Notes: generated from the letters alone by a model not told the origin. A stretch of 48,181 bases of DNA from JAEUNJ01 sp052035955 (GCA_052035955.1 JBPOHD010000057.1:1-48181); one strand, 5' to 3'. Numbered from the stretch's first letter, positions 1 to 8,338 are shown. Translations and numbers: made by a program.

Positions 1-93
1 CCCCGCGCTATTTCTGCCCCCCGCGCCGCCGCCCCGCCGCCCCCCCCCCGGCTCCTTCGATTGCCCGGCACGCCCCCCATCCGTCGGCGGCGG

Positions 94-1242
94 TCAGACC
101 CCGCGCAGCCGTTCTCCGGCGGCGGCCAGCGTCTCCTCGCCTTTGGCGAAGCAGAAACGGATCACCCGATGGTCCTCGCCGTCCGGCATGAAGACGGAGA
201 CGGGAATCGCGGCAACGCCGTGCTGACGGGTCAGGCGCCGGACGAACTCCGTGTCCGGTTCGTCGCTGATCCTCCCGTAGCCGCACAACTGGAAATAGGT
301 GCCGGCGCAGGGCAAGGGCTCGAAGCGCGAGCCGGCCAGCTGACGCCGGAAGAAGTCCCGCTTGTCCTGGTAGAAGCCGGCGAGCCCGGTGGCGAAATCC
401 GGCGACTCGGCCATGAAGTCGGCGATGGCCGCCTGCATCGGGTGATTGACCGCGAACACATTGAACTGATGCACCTTCCGGAACTCGGCCGAGAGGGGGG
501 CCGGGGCCAGGCAGTAGGCGACCTTCCAGCCGGTCACGTGGTAGGTCTTGCCGAAGCTGGAGACAACGAAGCTACGCTCCCGCAAGTCCGCCCGGCGCGC
601 GACGCTCTCGTGACGGCGGCCGTCGAAGACCACGTGCTCGTAGACCTCGTCGGCGAGGAGCACGATGTCCGTGCCGCGGACCAGTTCCGCCAGCCGTTCC
701 AGGTCCCCGGCCGACCAAACCGTGCCGGTCGGGTTGTGGGGCGAATTGAAGACGATCATGCGCGTGCGCGCCGTGACGAGGGAACGTACCTCATCCCAGT
801 CGGGCAGGTAGTCCGGATGCCGCAGGCGGGCGAACACGGCCCGCCCGCCGACCACTTCGATGGCAGGCACGTAGGAATCGTAGACCGGCGCGAAGACGAT
901 CACCTCGTCGCCCGGCCGCACGCAGGCGGCGATTGCAGTGAACAGGGCCTGGGTGGCGCCGGCGGTCACGGTGACCTCGGTCTCGGGATCGTAGGAGGCC
1001 CCGTACAGGCACTGCACCTTGCCGGCAATCGCCTCCCGCAACCGGCCCACCCCGGCCATGGGCGCGTACTGGTTGGCCCCGGCCGCCATGTGGTGGGCCA
1101 CCCGCTCGGTAAGACGGGCGGGCGGCGAGAAATCCGGGAATCCCTGGGACAGGTTGATGGCCCCATGCTCCGCGGCCAGCCGGGACATGACCGTGAATAT
1201 CGTGGTGCCGACGGCGGGCAGTTTGGAGGGGAGCGCGACCAT
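94..1242 (-). CDS. ybdL: Methionine aminotransferase (YbdL-like, class I/II PLP aminotransferase)
   Basis: A 382-residue fold-type I PLP aminotransferase. It closely resembles E. coli YbdL, which prefers methionine and aromatic 2-oxo acid/amino acid pairs, and may act in methionine salvage. Visible motifs: SQGFPDF near residue 32, NQYAPMAG near 57, NSPHNPTGTVW (Asn170), ADEVYEH (Asp198, Tyr201), SSFGKTYHVTGWK with the Schiff-base lysine at Lys232, and VIRFCFAK near the end carrying the carboxylate-binding Arg. The reading frame is open for 43 codons upstream, but the homologous part begins at the ATG at 1242 (MVALPSKLPAVGTTIF). No clear Shine-Dalgarno sequence precedes it. It diverges from the PEP-CTERM gene at 1487. 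Family confidence is high. The exact substrate is inferred. Confidence 0.9.
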   Translation of the reverse strand: MVALPSKLPAVGTTIFTVMSRLAAEHGAINLSQGFPDFSPPARLTERVAHHMAAGANQYAPMAGVGRLREAIAGKVQCLYGASYDPETEVTVTAGATQALFTAIAACVRPGDEVIVFAPVYDSYVPAIEVVGGRAVFARLRHPDYLPDWDEVRSLVTARTRMIVFNSPHNPTGTVWSAGDLERLAELVRGTDIVLLADEVYEHVVFDGRRHESVARRADLRERSFVVSSFGKTYHVTGWKVAYCLAPAPLSAEFRKVHQFNVFAVNHPMQAAIADFMAESPDFATGLAGFYQDKRDFFRRQLAGSRFEPLPCAGTYFQLCGYGRISDEPDTEFVRRLTRQHGVAAIPVSVFMPDGEDHRVIRFCFAKGEETLAAAGERLRGV

Positions 1243-1393
1243 CGGGCAATTCTGCCAGACCCGTGCGGCGACAGGGGAAACGATGGCCGGCATCGGTTCC
1301 AGGCACCACCGGGCAACCTCCGGCGGCCAAGGCCACGTCGATGCCCGCTTCCGGGCGCCGTGTTCCGACAAGACCCACTGCCGCGGGGACTCC

Positions 1394-1409
1394 TAGTCCG
1401 AACGGACTA
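1394..1409. promoter_or_regulatory. Palindromic operator upstream of PEP-CTERM gene 1
   Basis: Perfect inverted repeat with 7-bp arms TAGTCCG and CGGACTA around the dinucleotide AA. It abuts the -35-like TTGACC of the gene at 1487. The same arms recur at 8146-8167 upstream of the other PEP-CTERM gene in the window, so a shared regulator site is likely. The binding protein is unknown. Confidence 0.6.
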
Positions 1410-1437
1410 TTGACCCTCTTGCCCGCCTTGCTATCCT
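1410..1437 (+). promoter_or_regulatory. Putative sigma70-type promoter of PEP-CTERM gene 1
   Basis: TTGACC at 1410-1415 and TATCCT at 1432-1437 are separated by 16 bp, about 50 bp before the ATG at 1487. The -35-like box begins directly at the edge of the palindrome at 1394-1409. I looked for a GG-N10-GC sigma54 pattern after the palindrome and did not find a correctly spaced one. Confidence 0.4.
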
Positions 1438-1486
1438 GCGACGCAAACTCCCGTCGAACGGGGCCCTGCAAACTCTTGGAGGAATC

Positions 1487-2086
1487 ATGAAGAAACTCGC
1501 CCTTGCATCCGCCGTCGCCATGGCCATCGTGGCCACCGGCGCCCATGCCGAAACCAACATCGCCCTGGGCAAGACCGTCACCGTGGGTGGCGGCGCCTTC
1601 GGCGGCTCTTCCAGCACCTGGGGAGACGGCAGCCTGGATTGGCCCTCCACCGTCACCGACGGAATCTTCCTCCCCGACGGCCGGCAATGGAACCTCGGCA
1701 CCGTCTTCTGGTACGTCAGCGCGACCAACGACCCCTACGTCCAGGTAGACCTGGGCGGCGCCTTCGACGTGACCAAGATCACCTTGCAGGCCGACAACAA
1801 CGACCTTTACCGTGTGACCTACCGGGACACCGCCGGCAACTGGAACTTCATCGCCGACATCGATCCCGTAACGGCCGGATGGGGTATGGCGCAAAACACC
1901 ATCACATTCGCGTCGGTCCGAGCCACCGCCTTCCGCATCGCTGACGGCCCTGGCGGCGACTGCTGCGACTCCGTGTCCGAGTTCCAGGCCTTCGGCGTCG
2001 CCGCGGTGCCCGAGCCCGAGACCTATGCCATGATGCTGGCCGGACTCGGCCTGCTGGGAGCGGCCGCGCGGCGCAAGCGCGCCTGA
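1487..2086 (+). CDS. PEP-CTERM sorting-domain protein with discoidin-like domain
   Basis: A 199-residue exported protein. An N-terminal signal peptide (MKKLALASAVAMAIVATGAHA) is followed by a beta-rich domain resembling the F5/8 type C (discoidin, galactose-binding-like) fold, with NIALGKTVTV near residue 23 and VQVDLGGAFDVTKITL near residue 85. The C-terminus has the PEP-CTERM tripartite signal: VPEPETYAMMLAGLGLLG, a short hydrophobic stretch, then a basic tail (RRKRA). Such proteins are processed by exosortase/EpsH and are usually linked to exopolysaccharide or biofilm matrix. No exosortase is in this window. A strong GGAGG at 1478-1482 precedes the ATG. A terminator follows at 2114. The ligand is unknown. 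Confidence 0.88.
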   Translation: MKKLALASAVAMAIVATGAHAETNIALGKTVTVGGGAFGGSSSTWGDGSLDWPSTVTDGIFLPDGRQWNLGTVFWYVSATNDPYVQVDLGGAFDVTKITLQADNNDLYRVTYRDTAGNWNFIADIDPVTAGWGMAQNTITFASVRATAFRIADGPGGDCCDSVSEFQAFGVAAVPEPETYAMMLAGLGLLGAAARRKRA

Positions 2087-2113
2087 CCGGGAGGTTCCGC
2101 AGGGCCGGGATCG

Positions 2114-2141
2114 AGGGGCACGCAAGTGCCCCTTTCCGTTT
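2114..2141 (+). terminator. Rho-independent terminator after PEP-CTERM gene 1
   Basis: Perfect 8-bp stem AGGGGCAC (2114-2121) and GTGCCCCT (2126-2133) with a GCAA tetraloop, followed by TTTCCGTTTT. It lies 28 bp after the stop codon at 2086. Confidence 0.8.
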
Positions 2142-2152
2142 TCGGCTCCGCA

Positions 2153-2158
2153 TATAAT
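2153..2158 (+). promoter_or_regulatory. Consensus -10 box for the STAS/MBL/phosphatase operon
   Basis: An exact TATAAT lies just downstream of the terminator at 2114-2141 and 28 bp before the ATG at 2186. No good -35 hexamer is seen 16-18 bp upstream, where the terminator stem lies. An activator-dependent or weak promoter is possible. Confidence 0.45.
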
Positions 2159-2185
2159 CGGGACACGACCCTCGCCCCTCATGCC

Positions 2186-2539
2186 ATGGAACTCCCATCC
2201 CGCCAGGAAGGCCAAGTCCGCATCCTCGCTCCGGCAGGTCGCATCGACCATGCCCATGCCGACGAGTTCCAGGCGGCCCTGGCGTCCCACCTTCCGGAGT
2301 GCCGGGCAGGCAATGTGTCGATCGTCCTCGATTTCTCCGGCGTCGAATACATCTCCTCCGTGGGACTGCGGGTCCTCATGCTCGCCTCCCGTCAGGTGAC
2401 GGCCCAGGACGGTCGGATTGCCATCGCGGCCCTGACGCCGCTGGTCCGCGAGGTGTTCGAGATCAGCCGCTTCATCCTGGTCTTCAAGACCTACGACAGC
2501 GTAGCGGCGGCCGTCACCGCCCTGGCGGCCCCCGCGTGA
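2186..2539 (+). CDS. STAS-domain anti-sigma factor antagonist
   Basis: A 117-residue single-domain STAS protein of the SpoIIAA/RsbV type. These bind an anti-sigma kinase when unphosphorylated and so release a sigma factor or other target. The core motif DFSGVEYISSVGLRVL (from residue 49) includes the Ser pair at 57-58, where family members are phosphorylated. The ATG at 2186 is chosen because the preceding 20 codons are not family-like. No Shine-Dalgarno sequence is evident. The stop TGA overlaps the GTG start of the MBL gene (GTGA), so the two are translationally coupled, and a SpoIIE-type phosphatase follows. No HATPase_c anti-sigma kinase is encoded nearby, so the partner must lie elsewhere. 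Confidence 0.87.
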   Translation: MELPSRQEGQVRILAPAGRIDHAHADEFQAALASHLPECRAGNVSIVLDFSGVEYISSVGLRVLMLASRQVTAQDGRIAIAALTPLVREVFEISRFILVFKTYDSVAAAVTALAAPA

Positions 2540-3507
2540 AGGTCCGTTTCTGGGGCACCCGGGGCTCGATCCCGGTATCCATCACCGCCCCCCAGGTCCG
2601 GGCGAAGATCGTCGCCGCCCTGGCCGGAGCCCGAGACCGGGCGGCGGCCGGCGCCCCCCTGGATACTGACGCGGCCATCGAGGACTACGTGGATGCCCTC
2701 GGTTTCGACGTCTCGGGCACCTTCGGCGGACACTCCAGCTGCGTCGAAGTCGATACCGGCGGTGAAGAGCCGGTCATACTGGACATGGGGAGCGGTGCGC
2801 GCCCCCTGGCGGGGGATTTTCTCCGCCGCTTCGGGCCGGGAAGCCCCCGCACCTACCATGTGTTCATGTCCCACCTGCATTGGGACCACATCATGGGCTT
2901 CCCCTTCTTCACCCCGGTCTATATCCCCGGCAACCGCATCGTCGTCCACAGCTGCCATGCCGGGGTGGAACACGCTTTCCGCCGCCAGCAGGCGGCCCCC
3001 TCCTTTCCGGTGGAATTCGACCAACTGGCCGCCAAGATCGAGTTCGACGTCCTGGAGCCCGGCCGGGACTACCGGATCGCGGGTCTCACGGTGCGGGCCA
3101 AGAAGCAGCTCCATGCCGGCGATTCCTACGGCTGGCGGCTCGGCGACGGAGGCCGGACGCTGGTCTATTCGACCGATTCCGAGCACAAGCTCGACCGCCC
3201 GGAGGAACGCCAGGGTTTCATCGAGTTCTTCCGGGACGCCGACCTGGTGGTCTTCGACGCCATGTATTCATTGGCCGACGCCATCTCGGTGAAGGCCGAC
3301 TGGGGACATTCGAGCAATATCGTCGGCGTCGAACTCTGCCAGCTCGCCGGCGCGCGGCGGCTCTGCCTCTACCATCACGAGCCGGCCTACGACGACACCC
3401 AGATCGCCCGCGTCCTGGCCGAAACCCGCCGCTACGATGAGATCACCCGTGCCGGCCCGCCCCTGGTGGTGGACGCCGCCTGGGACGGCCTGGAGATAAG
3501 CCTCTAG
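2536..3507 (+). CDS. MBL-fold metallo-hydrolase
   Basis: A 323-residue metallo-beta-lactamase-fold protein. It opens with VKVRFWGTRGSIPVS, typical of the ribonuclease Z/phosphodiesterase-like branch. The dinuclear metal signature HLHWDH is at residues 113-118. Further conserved elements are GGHSSCVEV near residue 65, LVYSTDSEH near 215 and a C-terminal YHHEP. The substrate is unknown; a cyclic nucleotide phosphodiesterase is one option. The GTG start is fixed by the GTGA overlap with the STAS gene stop and by homology starting exactly there. It sits between an anti-anti-sigma protein and a SpoIIE-type phosphatase, which suggests a role in the same signalling pathway, but this is inference. 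Confidence 0.85.
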   Translation: MKVRFWGTRGSIPVSITAPQVRAKIVAALAGARDRAAAGAPLDTDAAIEDYVDALGFDVSGTFGGHSSCVEVDTGGEEPVILDMGSGARPLAGDFLRRFGPGSPRTYHVFMSHLHWDHIMGFPFFTPVYIPGNRIVVHSCHAGVEHAFRRQQAAPSFPVEFDQLAAKIEFDVLEPGRDYRIAGLTVRAKKQLHAGDSYGWRLGDGGRTLVYSTDSEHKLDRPEERQGFIEFFRDADLVVFDAMYSLADAISVKADWGHSSNIVGVELCQLAGARRLCLYHHEPAYDDTQIARVLAETRRYDEITRAGPPLVVDAAWDGLEISL

Positions 3508-3523
3508 GGCAGGAGCGGCGGCG

Positions 3524-5632
3524 GTGCTGATGCGTATCCTCGCCGTGCTTCGCCGGACCTTCCATGCCGGACGCGGGCGGCCGGCCGCCGTCGCCCTGCT
3601 CGCCGGCCTGGCGGTCCTGTTGCAACTGCCCCAATGGTCGCCCTTCCAGATCGGCCAACTCGCCCTGTTCGACCGCTACCAGCGGGTGTTTCCGCGCGAG
3701 CGGCAATCTGCCCCGGCGGTCATCGTCGAGATCGACGAGAAGAGCCTCAAGACCCTGGGCCAATGGCCTTGGCCGAGGGACCGCCTGGCCGCCCTGATCG
3801 AGGCCATCGCCCGCCTCGGGCCGGCCGCCATCGGCCTCGACATCTACATGCCGGAGGCCGACGGCACCTCTCCAGAAGCCCTCGCCGCGCGCCTTCCGGA
3901 AGGCATCGCCACCTTGGGCAAGTCCCTCCGGGCCCTGCCGAGGCAGGACGCGCAACTCGCCGATGCCCTGCGCCGCGTGCCCACGGTGCTGGGTGCCGCC
4001 GGCTTCGACTTCGAGACCCTGACCACCAGCCGCGGCCTGCGCAGCGTCCCCCTGCGGGTGGATGGCGGCGATGCCCTGCCCCACGTCCGGCAGTTTCCTT
4101 TCGTCCTCGCCAGCCTGCCCGAACTGCAGGCCGCCGCCGCCGGGCAGGCTCTTCTCTCGGTGGATCTTGAAGGCGGCGTGGTGCGACGGATCCCCTTGGT
4201 CATGGCGGTCGGCGATGCCCTGCTCCCCTCCCTGGCCATGGAAATGTTGCGGGTGGCCACGGGCTCGACGGCAGTGGAAGTAGGCGTCGGCCTGGCCGGC
4301 ATCGACAATGTCCGCGTCGCAGATCTGACGGTGCCCACCCAACCGAACGGGGAGATCTGGCTGCACTTCGGCCCGGCCCTGGAGGACCGCTATGTGTCGG
4401 CCGCCGACGTCCTGGCAGGGCAGGTTCCCGCCGACCGGGTGGAGGGCAAGCTGGTCCTGGTTGGCCTCACGGGATTCGGCCTCATGGACACCCGGACCAC
4501 ACCGCTCAGGGAACATGTCCCCGGCATCGATATCCAGGCCCAGGTCCTGGAAAGCTTCTTCGATGGCCGTTTCCTGCTCCGTCCGGCCTGGATGCCCTGG
4601 CTGGAGACGGTCCTGCTGCTGGTCGGCGGGCTCTTCCTGATCTGGGCCGTGCCCAACGTCCGTCCCCGCATCGCCACCCTGCTGGCCACCATCCTGTTCG
4701 TCGTCCTGTTCGGCCTCGGCTTCGCCCTCTTCCGCACCACGGGCCTGTTGCTCGACGCAGCCAGCGTGTTCGCTGCCCTCAACATCGTCTTCGGCAGCCT
4801 GTTGTCCAGCGTCTTCATCGAGGCGGACCGGCAGCGCCGGGTGGCCGAGGCCGCCCTGCACCGGGAAAGGGAGGCGGCCGCCAGGGTGGCCGGCGAGTTG
4901 GCCGCCGCCCGCCGCATCCAGCTCGGTTCCCTGCCCCAGGCCGACAAGGCCTTTCCCGGCGAGACCCGCTTCCAGATCGCCGCCACCCTGGAACCCGCCC
5001 GGGAAGTCGGCGGCGACCTCTACGATTTCTTCATGCTCGACGAGCGCCGCCTGTTCTTCGTGGTCGGCGACGTTTCGGGAAAGGGCGTGCCGGCAAGCCT
5101 GTTCATGGCCGTCGCCAAGGCTCTCGGAAAGAGCGTCGCCCTGCGCGGCGAGGCCGGCATCGCGGAAATCGTCCGTTGCGCCAACGAGGAACTGTCGCGG
5201 GAAAACCCGGAAATGCTCTTCGTCACCATGCTCGCCGGCATCCTCGACGTGGAATCCGGCGAATTGGCCCTTTGCAATGCCGGCCACGATCCCCCGTGGC
5301 GCCACGGCACCGGGGTCCCTCCCGAGCAACTGACCGGAGAGGGCGGCCCGCCCCTCTGCGTGCTGGAGGACTTCCCCTATCCGGCGCAGCATTTCCGGCT
5401 GGCCACCGGAGATACCCTGGCCGTCGTCACCGATGGCATCACTGAAGCCATGGACGGGCACGGCGCCCTCTACGGCACCGGCCGTTTCGCGGCGGCGATC
5501 GCCTCCCTCGGCCCGGAGGCGACGCCGGCCGCCCAGGTCGAGGCCGTCCGCGAGGACGTGCGCGGCTTCGTCGCCGGAGCCGAGGCCTCGGACGACCTGA
5601 CCTTGCTGGTCCTGCGCTGGAACGGAGGCTGA
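3524..5632 (+). CDS. CHASE2-domain PP2C (SpoIIE-type) serine phosphatase, membrane bound
   Basis: A 702-residue sensor phosphatase. An N-terminal hydrophobic segment (about 20-37) is followed by an extracytoplasmic CHASE2 domain (about 40-335), three membrane segments (about 357-432) and a charged helical linker (about 440-465). The SpoIIE/PP2C catalytic domain has its metal-binding motifs intact: EVGGDLYDFF near 494, VVGDVSGKGVPASLFMA near 514, VVTDGITEAMD near 640 and SDDLTLLVL near 690. It probably dephosphorylates the STAS protein encoded at 2186 in response to an external cue (inference from operon context and known SpoIIE/SpoIIAA pairs). GTG at 3524 has AGGAG 8 bp upstream. ATG at 3530 is an alternative start. 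Confidence 0.9.
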   Translation: MLMRILAVLRRTFHAGRGRPAAVALLAGLAVLLQLPQWSPFQIGQLALFDRYQRVFPRERQSAPAVIVEIDEKSLKTLGQWPWPRDRLAALIEAIARLGPAAIGLDIYMPEADGTSPEALAARLPEGIATLGKSLRALPRQDAQLADALRRVPTVLGAAGFDFETLTTSRGLRSVPLRVDGGDALPHVRQFPFVLASLPELQAAAAGQALLSVDLEGGVVRRIPLVMAVGDALLPSLAMEMLRVATGSTAVEVGVGLAGIDNVRVADLTVPTQPNGEIWLHFGPALEDRYVSAADVLAGQVPADRVEGKLVLVGLTGFGLMDTRTTPLREHVPGIDIQAQVLESFFDGRFLLRPAWMPWLETVLLLVGGLFLIWAVPNVRPRIATLLATILFVVLFGLGFALFRTTGLLLDAASVFAALNIVFGSLLSSVFIEADRQRRVAEAALHREREAAARVAGELAAARRIQLGSLPQADKAFPGETRFQIAATLEPAREVGGDLYDFFMLDERRLFFVVGDVSGKGVPASLFMAVAKALGKSVALRGEAGIAEIVRCANEELSRENPEMLFVTMLAGILDVESGELALCNAGHDPPWRHGTGVPPEQLTGEGGPPLCVLEDFPYPAQHFRLATGDTLAVVTDGITEAMDGHGALYGTGRFAAAIASLGPEATPAAQVEAVREDVRGFVAGAEASDDLTLLVLRWNGG

Positions 5633-5752
5633 GGCCCCTCCCCTCTGGCCACCGGATCCCGCGGCGTGGAATCCGGGAGGTGTCCAGCAGAACGGGGTAT
5701 CGTGGCGACGGCCGCGCCCCGGCCACCCCGACCATTGCGACGGAGAATTGCC

Positions 5753-7045
5753 ATGACTGCCAGAAGACCTGCCGCTCCGAGCGTCGACCAGCCCCCTTCG
5801 CCGCCCGATCCCCTCGTCTGGGCGACCGGCGCAACGGCGGTCAATGACCTGCGGGGCGCCGCCCGGCTGGTCGTCGACGCCGTAGCAGGCGTCACCGGCA
5901 TCGTCGAGGACATGCACCGCAATATCGCCGGCCGCTCGCCCGTGGTCGGCGAGGCGCCCTCGGGCGGCGCCCGGGGCGTCTCGGGCTTTGTCTATCGCAC
6001 CGTTCGCGGCGTGACCCGGGTCGTCGGCCAAGGCATCGACGCCGCCTTGGCCCCCGTGGTTCCGCTCCTCGGCGCCGTACTCGGTGATAACGCGGGCCGG
6101 AGCGCCAGTTCGCCCCGCCGGGAAGCCGTCATCGCCGCCCTGAACGGCGTCTGGGGCCAGCACATGGCCGAGAGCCGCAACCCGCTGGCAATTCCCATGC
6201 GCCTGCGCCGCGAGGGCCGGCCCCTGGCGCTGGAACGCGACGCCCTGACCGACGAGTTCGGCGATTCACCGGGACGGCTGCTGGTCCTGGTCCACGGCTT
6301 GTGCATGAACGACCTGGAGTGGCGCCGCGACGGGCACGACCACGGGGCGTCGCTGGCCCGGGATCTTGGATACCTGCCCCTCTATCTGCATTACAACAGC
6401 GGCCGCCACGTCTCCTCCAACGGCCGGGAATTCGCCAATGTCATGGAGTCGCTGCTGCGCGAATGGCCCGTCCCGGTGACCGAGCTGGTGATCCTTGGCC
6501 ACAGCATGGGCGGGCTGGTCGCCCGCAGCGCCTGCCATTACGGCACGCTCGCCGGTCACGCATGGCCACGCCGGCTCGACAAACTGGTCTTCCTCGGCAC
6601 TCCCCATCATGGCGCCCCTCTCGAGCGGGCCGGCAACTGGGCGGACATCGTCATCGGCATCAGCCCCTACACGGCACCCTTCGCCAAGCTGGGCAAGGCG
6701 CGCAGCTCCGGCATCAAGGACCTGCGCCATGGCAGCCTGCGGGACGAGGACTGGCGAGGCCGTCGCGGCGAGCATGCGCACGACCCTCGCACCCCCGTGG
6801 CCTTGCCGGAGGGCGTGCGCTGCTATGCCGTGGCCGCCACCCGGGAACCCAGGGGGCCGCGGCAAGGGCTGCAGGGCGACGGTCTGGTGCCCGTGGATAG
6901 CGCCCTCGGCAAGCATCCGGACGCGGCCCTGCACCTGCCCATCCCGGCGACGCACCAGATGGTGGCGAAGGGCCTCGACCACTTCGCGCTGCTGAGCAAC
7001 CCCGAGGTGTATGGCCAACTCAAGGCCTGGCTTGGCGGGCGATGA
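5753..7045 (+). CDS. Alpha/beta hydrolase, lipase/PGAP1-like
   Basis: A 430-residue hydrolase. About 170 N-terminal residues have no recognised function. The alpha/beta-hydrolase domain then starts at LLVLVHGLCMND. The nucleophile elbow GHSMGGLVARS has its Ser near residue 250, and KLVFLGTPHHGAPLERAG is typical of triacylglycerol lipase/PGAP1-like enzymes. Acid and base candidates lie in GDGLVPVDSALG and the terminal LDHFALL. No signal peptide is obvious, so it may be cytoplasmic. Lipid or polyhydroxyalkanoate substrates are possible but unproven. The ATG at 5753 is preceded by CGGAGAA at a suitable distance. An in-frame ATG at 5666 is less likely. Confidence 0.8.
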   Translation: MTARRPAAPSVDQPPSPPDPLVWATGATAVNDLRGAARLVVDAVAGVTGIVEDMHRNIAGRSPVVGEAPSGGARGVSGFVYRTVRGVTRVVGQGIDAALAPVVPLLGAVLGDNAGRSASSPRREAVIAALNGVWGQHMAESRNPLAIPMRLRREGRPLALERDALTDEFGDSPGRLLVLVHGLCMNDLEWRRDGHDHGASLARDLGYLPLYLHYNSGRHVSSNGREFANVMESLLREWPVPVTELVILGHSMGGLVARSACHYGTLAGHAWPRRLDKLVFLGTPHHGAPLERAGNWADIVIGISPYTAPFAKLGKARSSGIKDLRHGSLRDEDWRGRRGEHAHDPRTPVALPEGVRCYAVAATREPRGPRQGLQGDGLVPVDSALGKHPDAALHLPIPATHQMVAKGLDHFALLSNPEVYGQLKAWLGGR

Positions 7046-7293
7046 ACCCGATAACCGGCGGCGGAGCCACGCGGCTGGTCGGGGTATCGACGACCTGCGC
7101 ATCTCGTCCGGACAGCAGGGCCGGCGGGCGGCGCCCGTCTCGACGCGTTCCCGAGTCTCGGCTGCGCCCGTGGTTCGACCGCGTTGGTGAGCTTGGAAGC
7201 AGGAACGACAGCCTGGACTTCAGAACACCGAAGGACCACCCCGAGCCTGCCCCTTGAAGGGTGGAATCCTTGCGGCGGATTCCCGAAGCGGGG
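7046..7293. other. Convergent intergenic stretch with one small hairpin
   Basis: 248 bp between the ends of the hydrolase (+) and the second PEP-CTERM gene (-). The only structure seen is GGAATCC (7263-7269) / GGATTCC (7277-7283), a 7-bp stem without a T tract. It could be a weak terminator for the minus-strand gene. A 71-codon frame here (7042-7257) has no recognisable protein features. Confidence 0.35.
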
Positions 7294-8013
7294 TCAGCGC
7301 CGTCTGGATCGCGCCCGCCGCGACAGGCCGAGCAGGCCCAGTCCGGCCATGAACATGGCGTAGGTTTCCGGTTCCGGCACGGGCGGCGGGGCGCTCAGGC
7401 GGAAATTGTCGATGCCCGCCACGAGGGCACCGGTACCGGAAAAGCGAATCTCCGTCGTGTAGACGTTCGACAGGGTGGTCGCCCAGGAGGGCGGAAGATC
7501 GCCAAACAAGACTTCGTTGTCAGGCACCCAGCCGCGGGCACGCGCCGCAGTATCCGTCCACCCCGGGTCGAATGTGGCGGACGCGGAGAACCAGTCTCCC
7601 GGTGCGAAGCTGTCGGCGAGGGGTTTCACCCATCCGTTGTAGCGCGAATCGGAATAGCGGTATCGCAGCCAGACGCCGTCGAAGCTGCCCGAGACGAGCC
7701 GCAGGTCCACGCTGACGGTCCAAAGGCTGCCGGCATAGCTGCCATTGAGAGGCCATTCGATCTTGGCGCCGATGTCGAAAGTGCCGCCCGCCCCGCTGGC
7801 GCTTGCCTTGGCGTAACCCCCGGTGGCGCCGCCGGACGCCTCGAACGCGAGCGCTGCCAGGGAGGTGTTGGCCTCCCAACCGTTCACCAGGTACCCGGAA
7901 TTCACATCCCATCCCTGGTAATAGCCGGAGGCCGGGTCGGGGCCGGCAAATGCCGAACCGGCCATGACTGCGAGCCCCAGAGGGAGAGACAAACGGAGGA
8001 TTCGACGCTGCAT
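7294..8013 (-). CDS. PEP-CTERM sorting-domain protein
   Basis: A 239-residue exported protein. The signal peptide is MQRRILRLSLPLGLAVMAGS plus AFA, probably cleaved before GPDP. A beta-rich body of about 190 residues is rich in Gly, Ser, Trp and Tyr; its pattern suggests a jelly-roll/lectin-like fold, but I cannot name a family. The end VPEPETYAMFMAGLGLLG plus a basic tail (RRARSRRR) is a classic PEP-CTERM signal for exosortase processing, nearly identical to that of the protein at 1487. The ATG at 8013 is preceded by AGGAGAA at good spacing. A palindrome shared with the first PEP-CTERM gene lies about 130 bp upstream, suggesting coregulation. Confidence 0.86.
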   Translation of the reverse strand: MQRRILRLSLPLGLAVMAGSAFAGPDPASGYYQGWDVNSGYLVNGWEANTSLAALAFEASGGATGGYAKASASGAGGTFDIGAKIEWPLNGSYAGSLWTVSVDLRLVSGSFDGVWLRYRYSDSRYNGWVKPLADSFAPGDWFSASATFDPGWTDTAARARGWVPDNEVLFGDLPPSWATTLSNVYTTEIRFSGTGALVAGIDNFRLSAPPPVPEPETYAMFMAGLGLLGLSRRARSRRR

Positions 8014-8145
8014 GTTCTTCTCCTGATCGGATTCGTTGTCGCGATCGAACCTCGCGAGGGGCCCCGTCGGGCCGCGCGTAGCGGGCACATCCCGCGGCTG
8101 CGATCTCCCGGTCGAGGGCAAGTTTCCCACGTCCATCACCGAATG

Positions 8146-8167
8146 CAATAGTCCGGTCGGACTATTG
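8146..8167. promoter_or_regulatory. Palindromic operator upstream of PEP-CTERM gene 2
   Basis: Perfect inverted repeat with 10-bp arms, CAATAGTCCG (8146-8155) and CGGACTATTG (8158-8167), around the dinucleotide GT. The inner 7 bp of each arm is identical to the palindrome at 1394-1409. Read on the minus strand, the palindrome runs into TTGCAT, a possible -35 box, with a weak AAACTT 17 bp later. Confidence 0.6.
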
Positions 8168-8338
8168 GCGGCGGCACGGTCCATCAGCGATGGGGGCTCC
8201 GATCGACTTTTCTCGGTGCGCAGCGTGGCATGTTCTTGATCGCCATGCGGCCCGCCTGTCGATGGTGCCAGACCGAACGCGAAGGATGCCTCGGTCCAAT
8301 CATCGTCCCCGTTCTCGCCTCGCCGGGCGCCCAGGCAA

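Noticed and set aside
1..93. C-rich tract at the left edge
   Set aside because: It is simple low-complexity sequence after the aminotransferase stop; no stem with a T tract or other signal is visible and the context is cut by the window edge.
1410..1486. Sigma54 (-24/-12) promoter upstream of PEP-CTERM gene 1
   Set aside because: TTGCCCG and CTTGCTA elements are present, but the GG-N10-GC spacing is not met. The TTGACC/TATCCT pair fits sigma70 better.
3443..6163. A 906-codon minus-strand frame opposite the CHASE2/SpoIIE phosphatase
   Set aside because: It overlaps a complete well-supported gene on the other strand and the translation has only Gly/Gln/Asp-rich low-complexity text.
7042..7257. 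A 71-codon frame starting with an ATGA overlap after the lipase-like gene
   Set aside because: Despite the tempting overlap, the composition is Arg/Pro/Ser-rich, there is no family resemblance, and the region looks like a convergent intergenic spacer.
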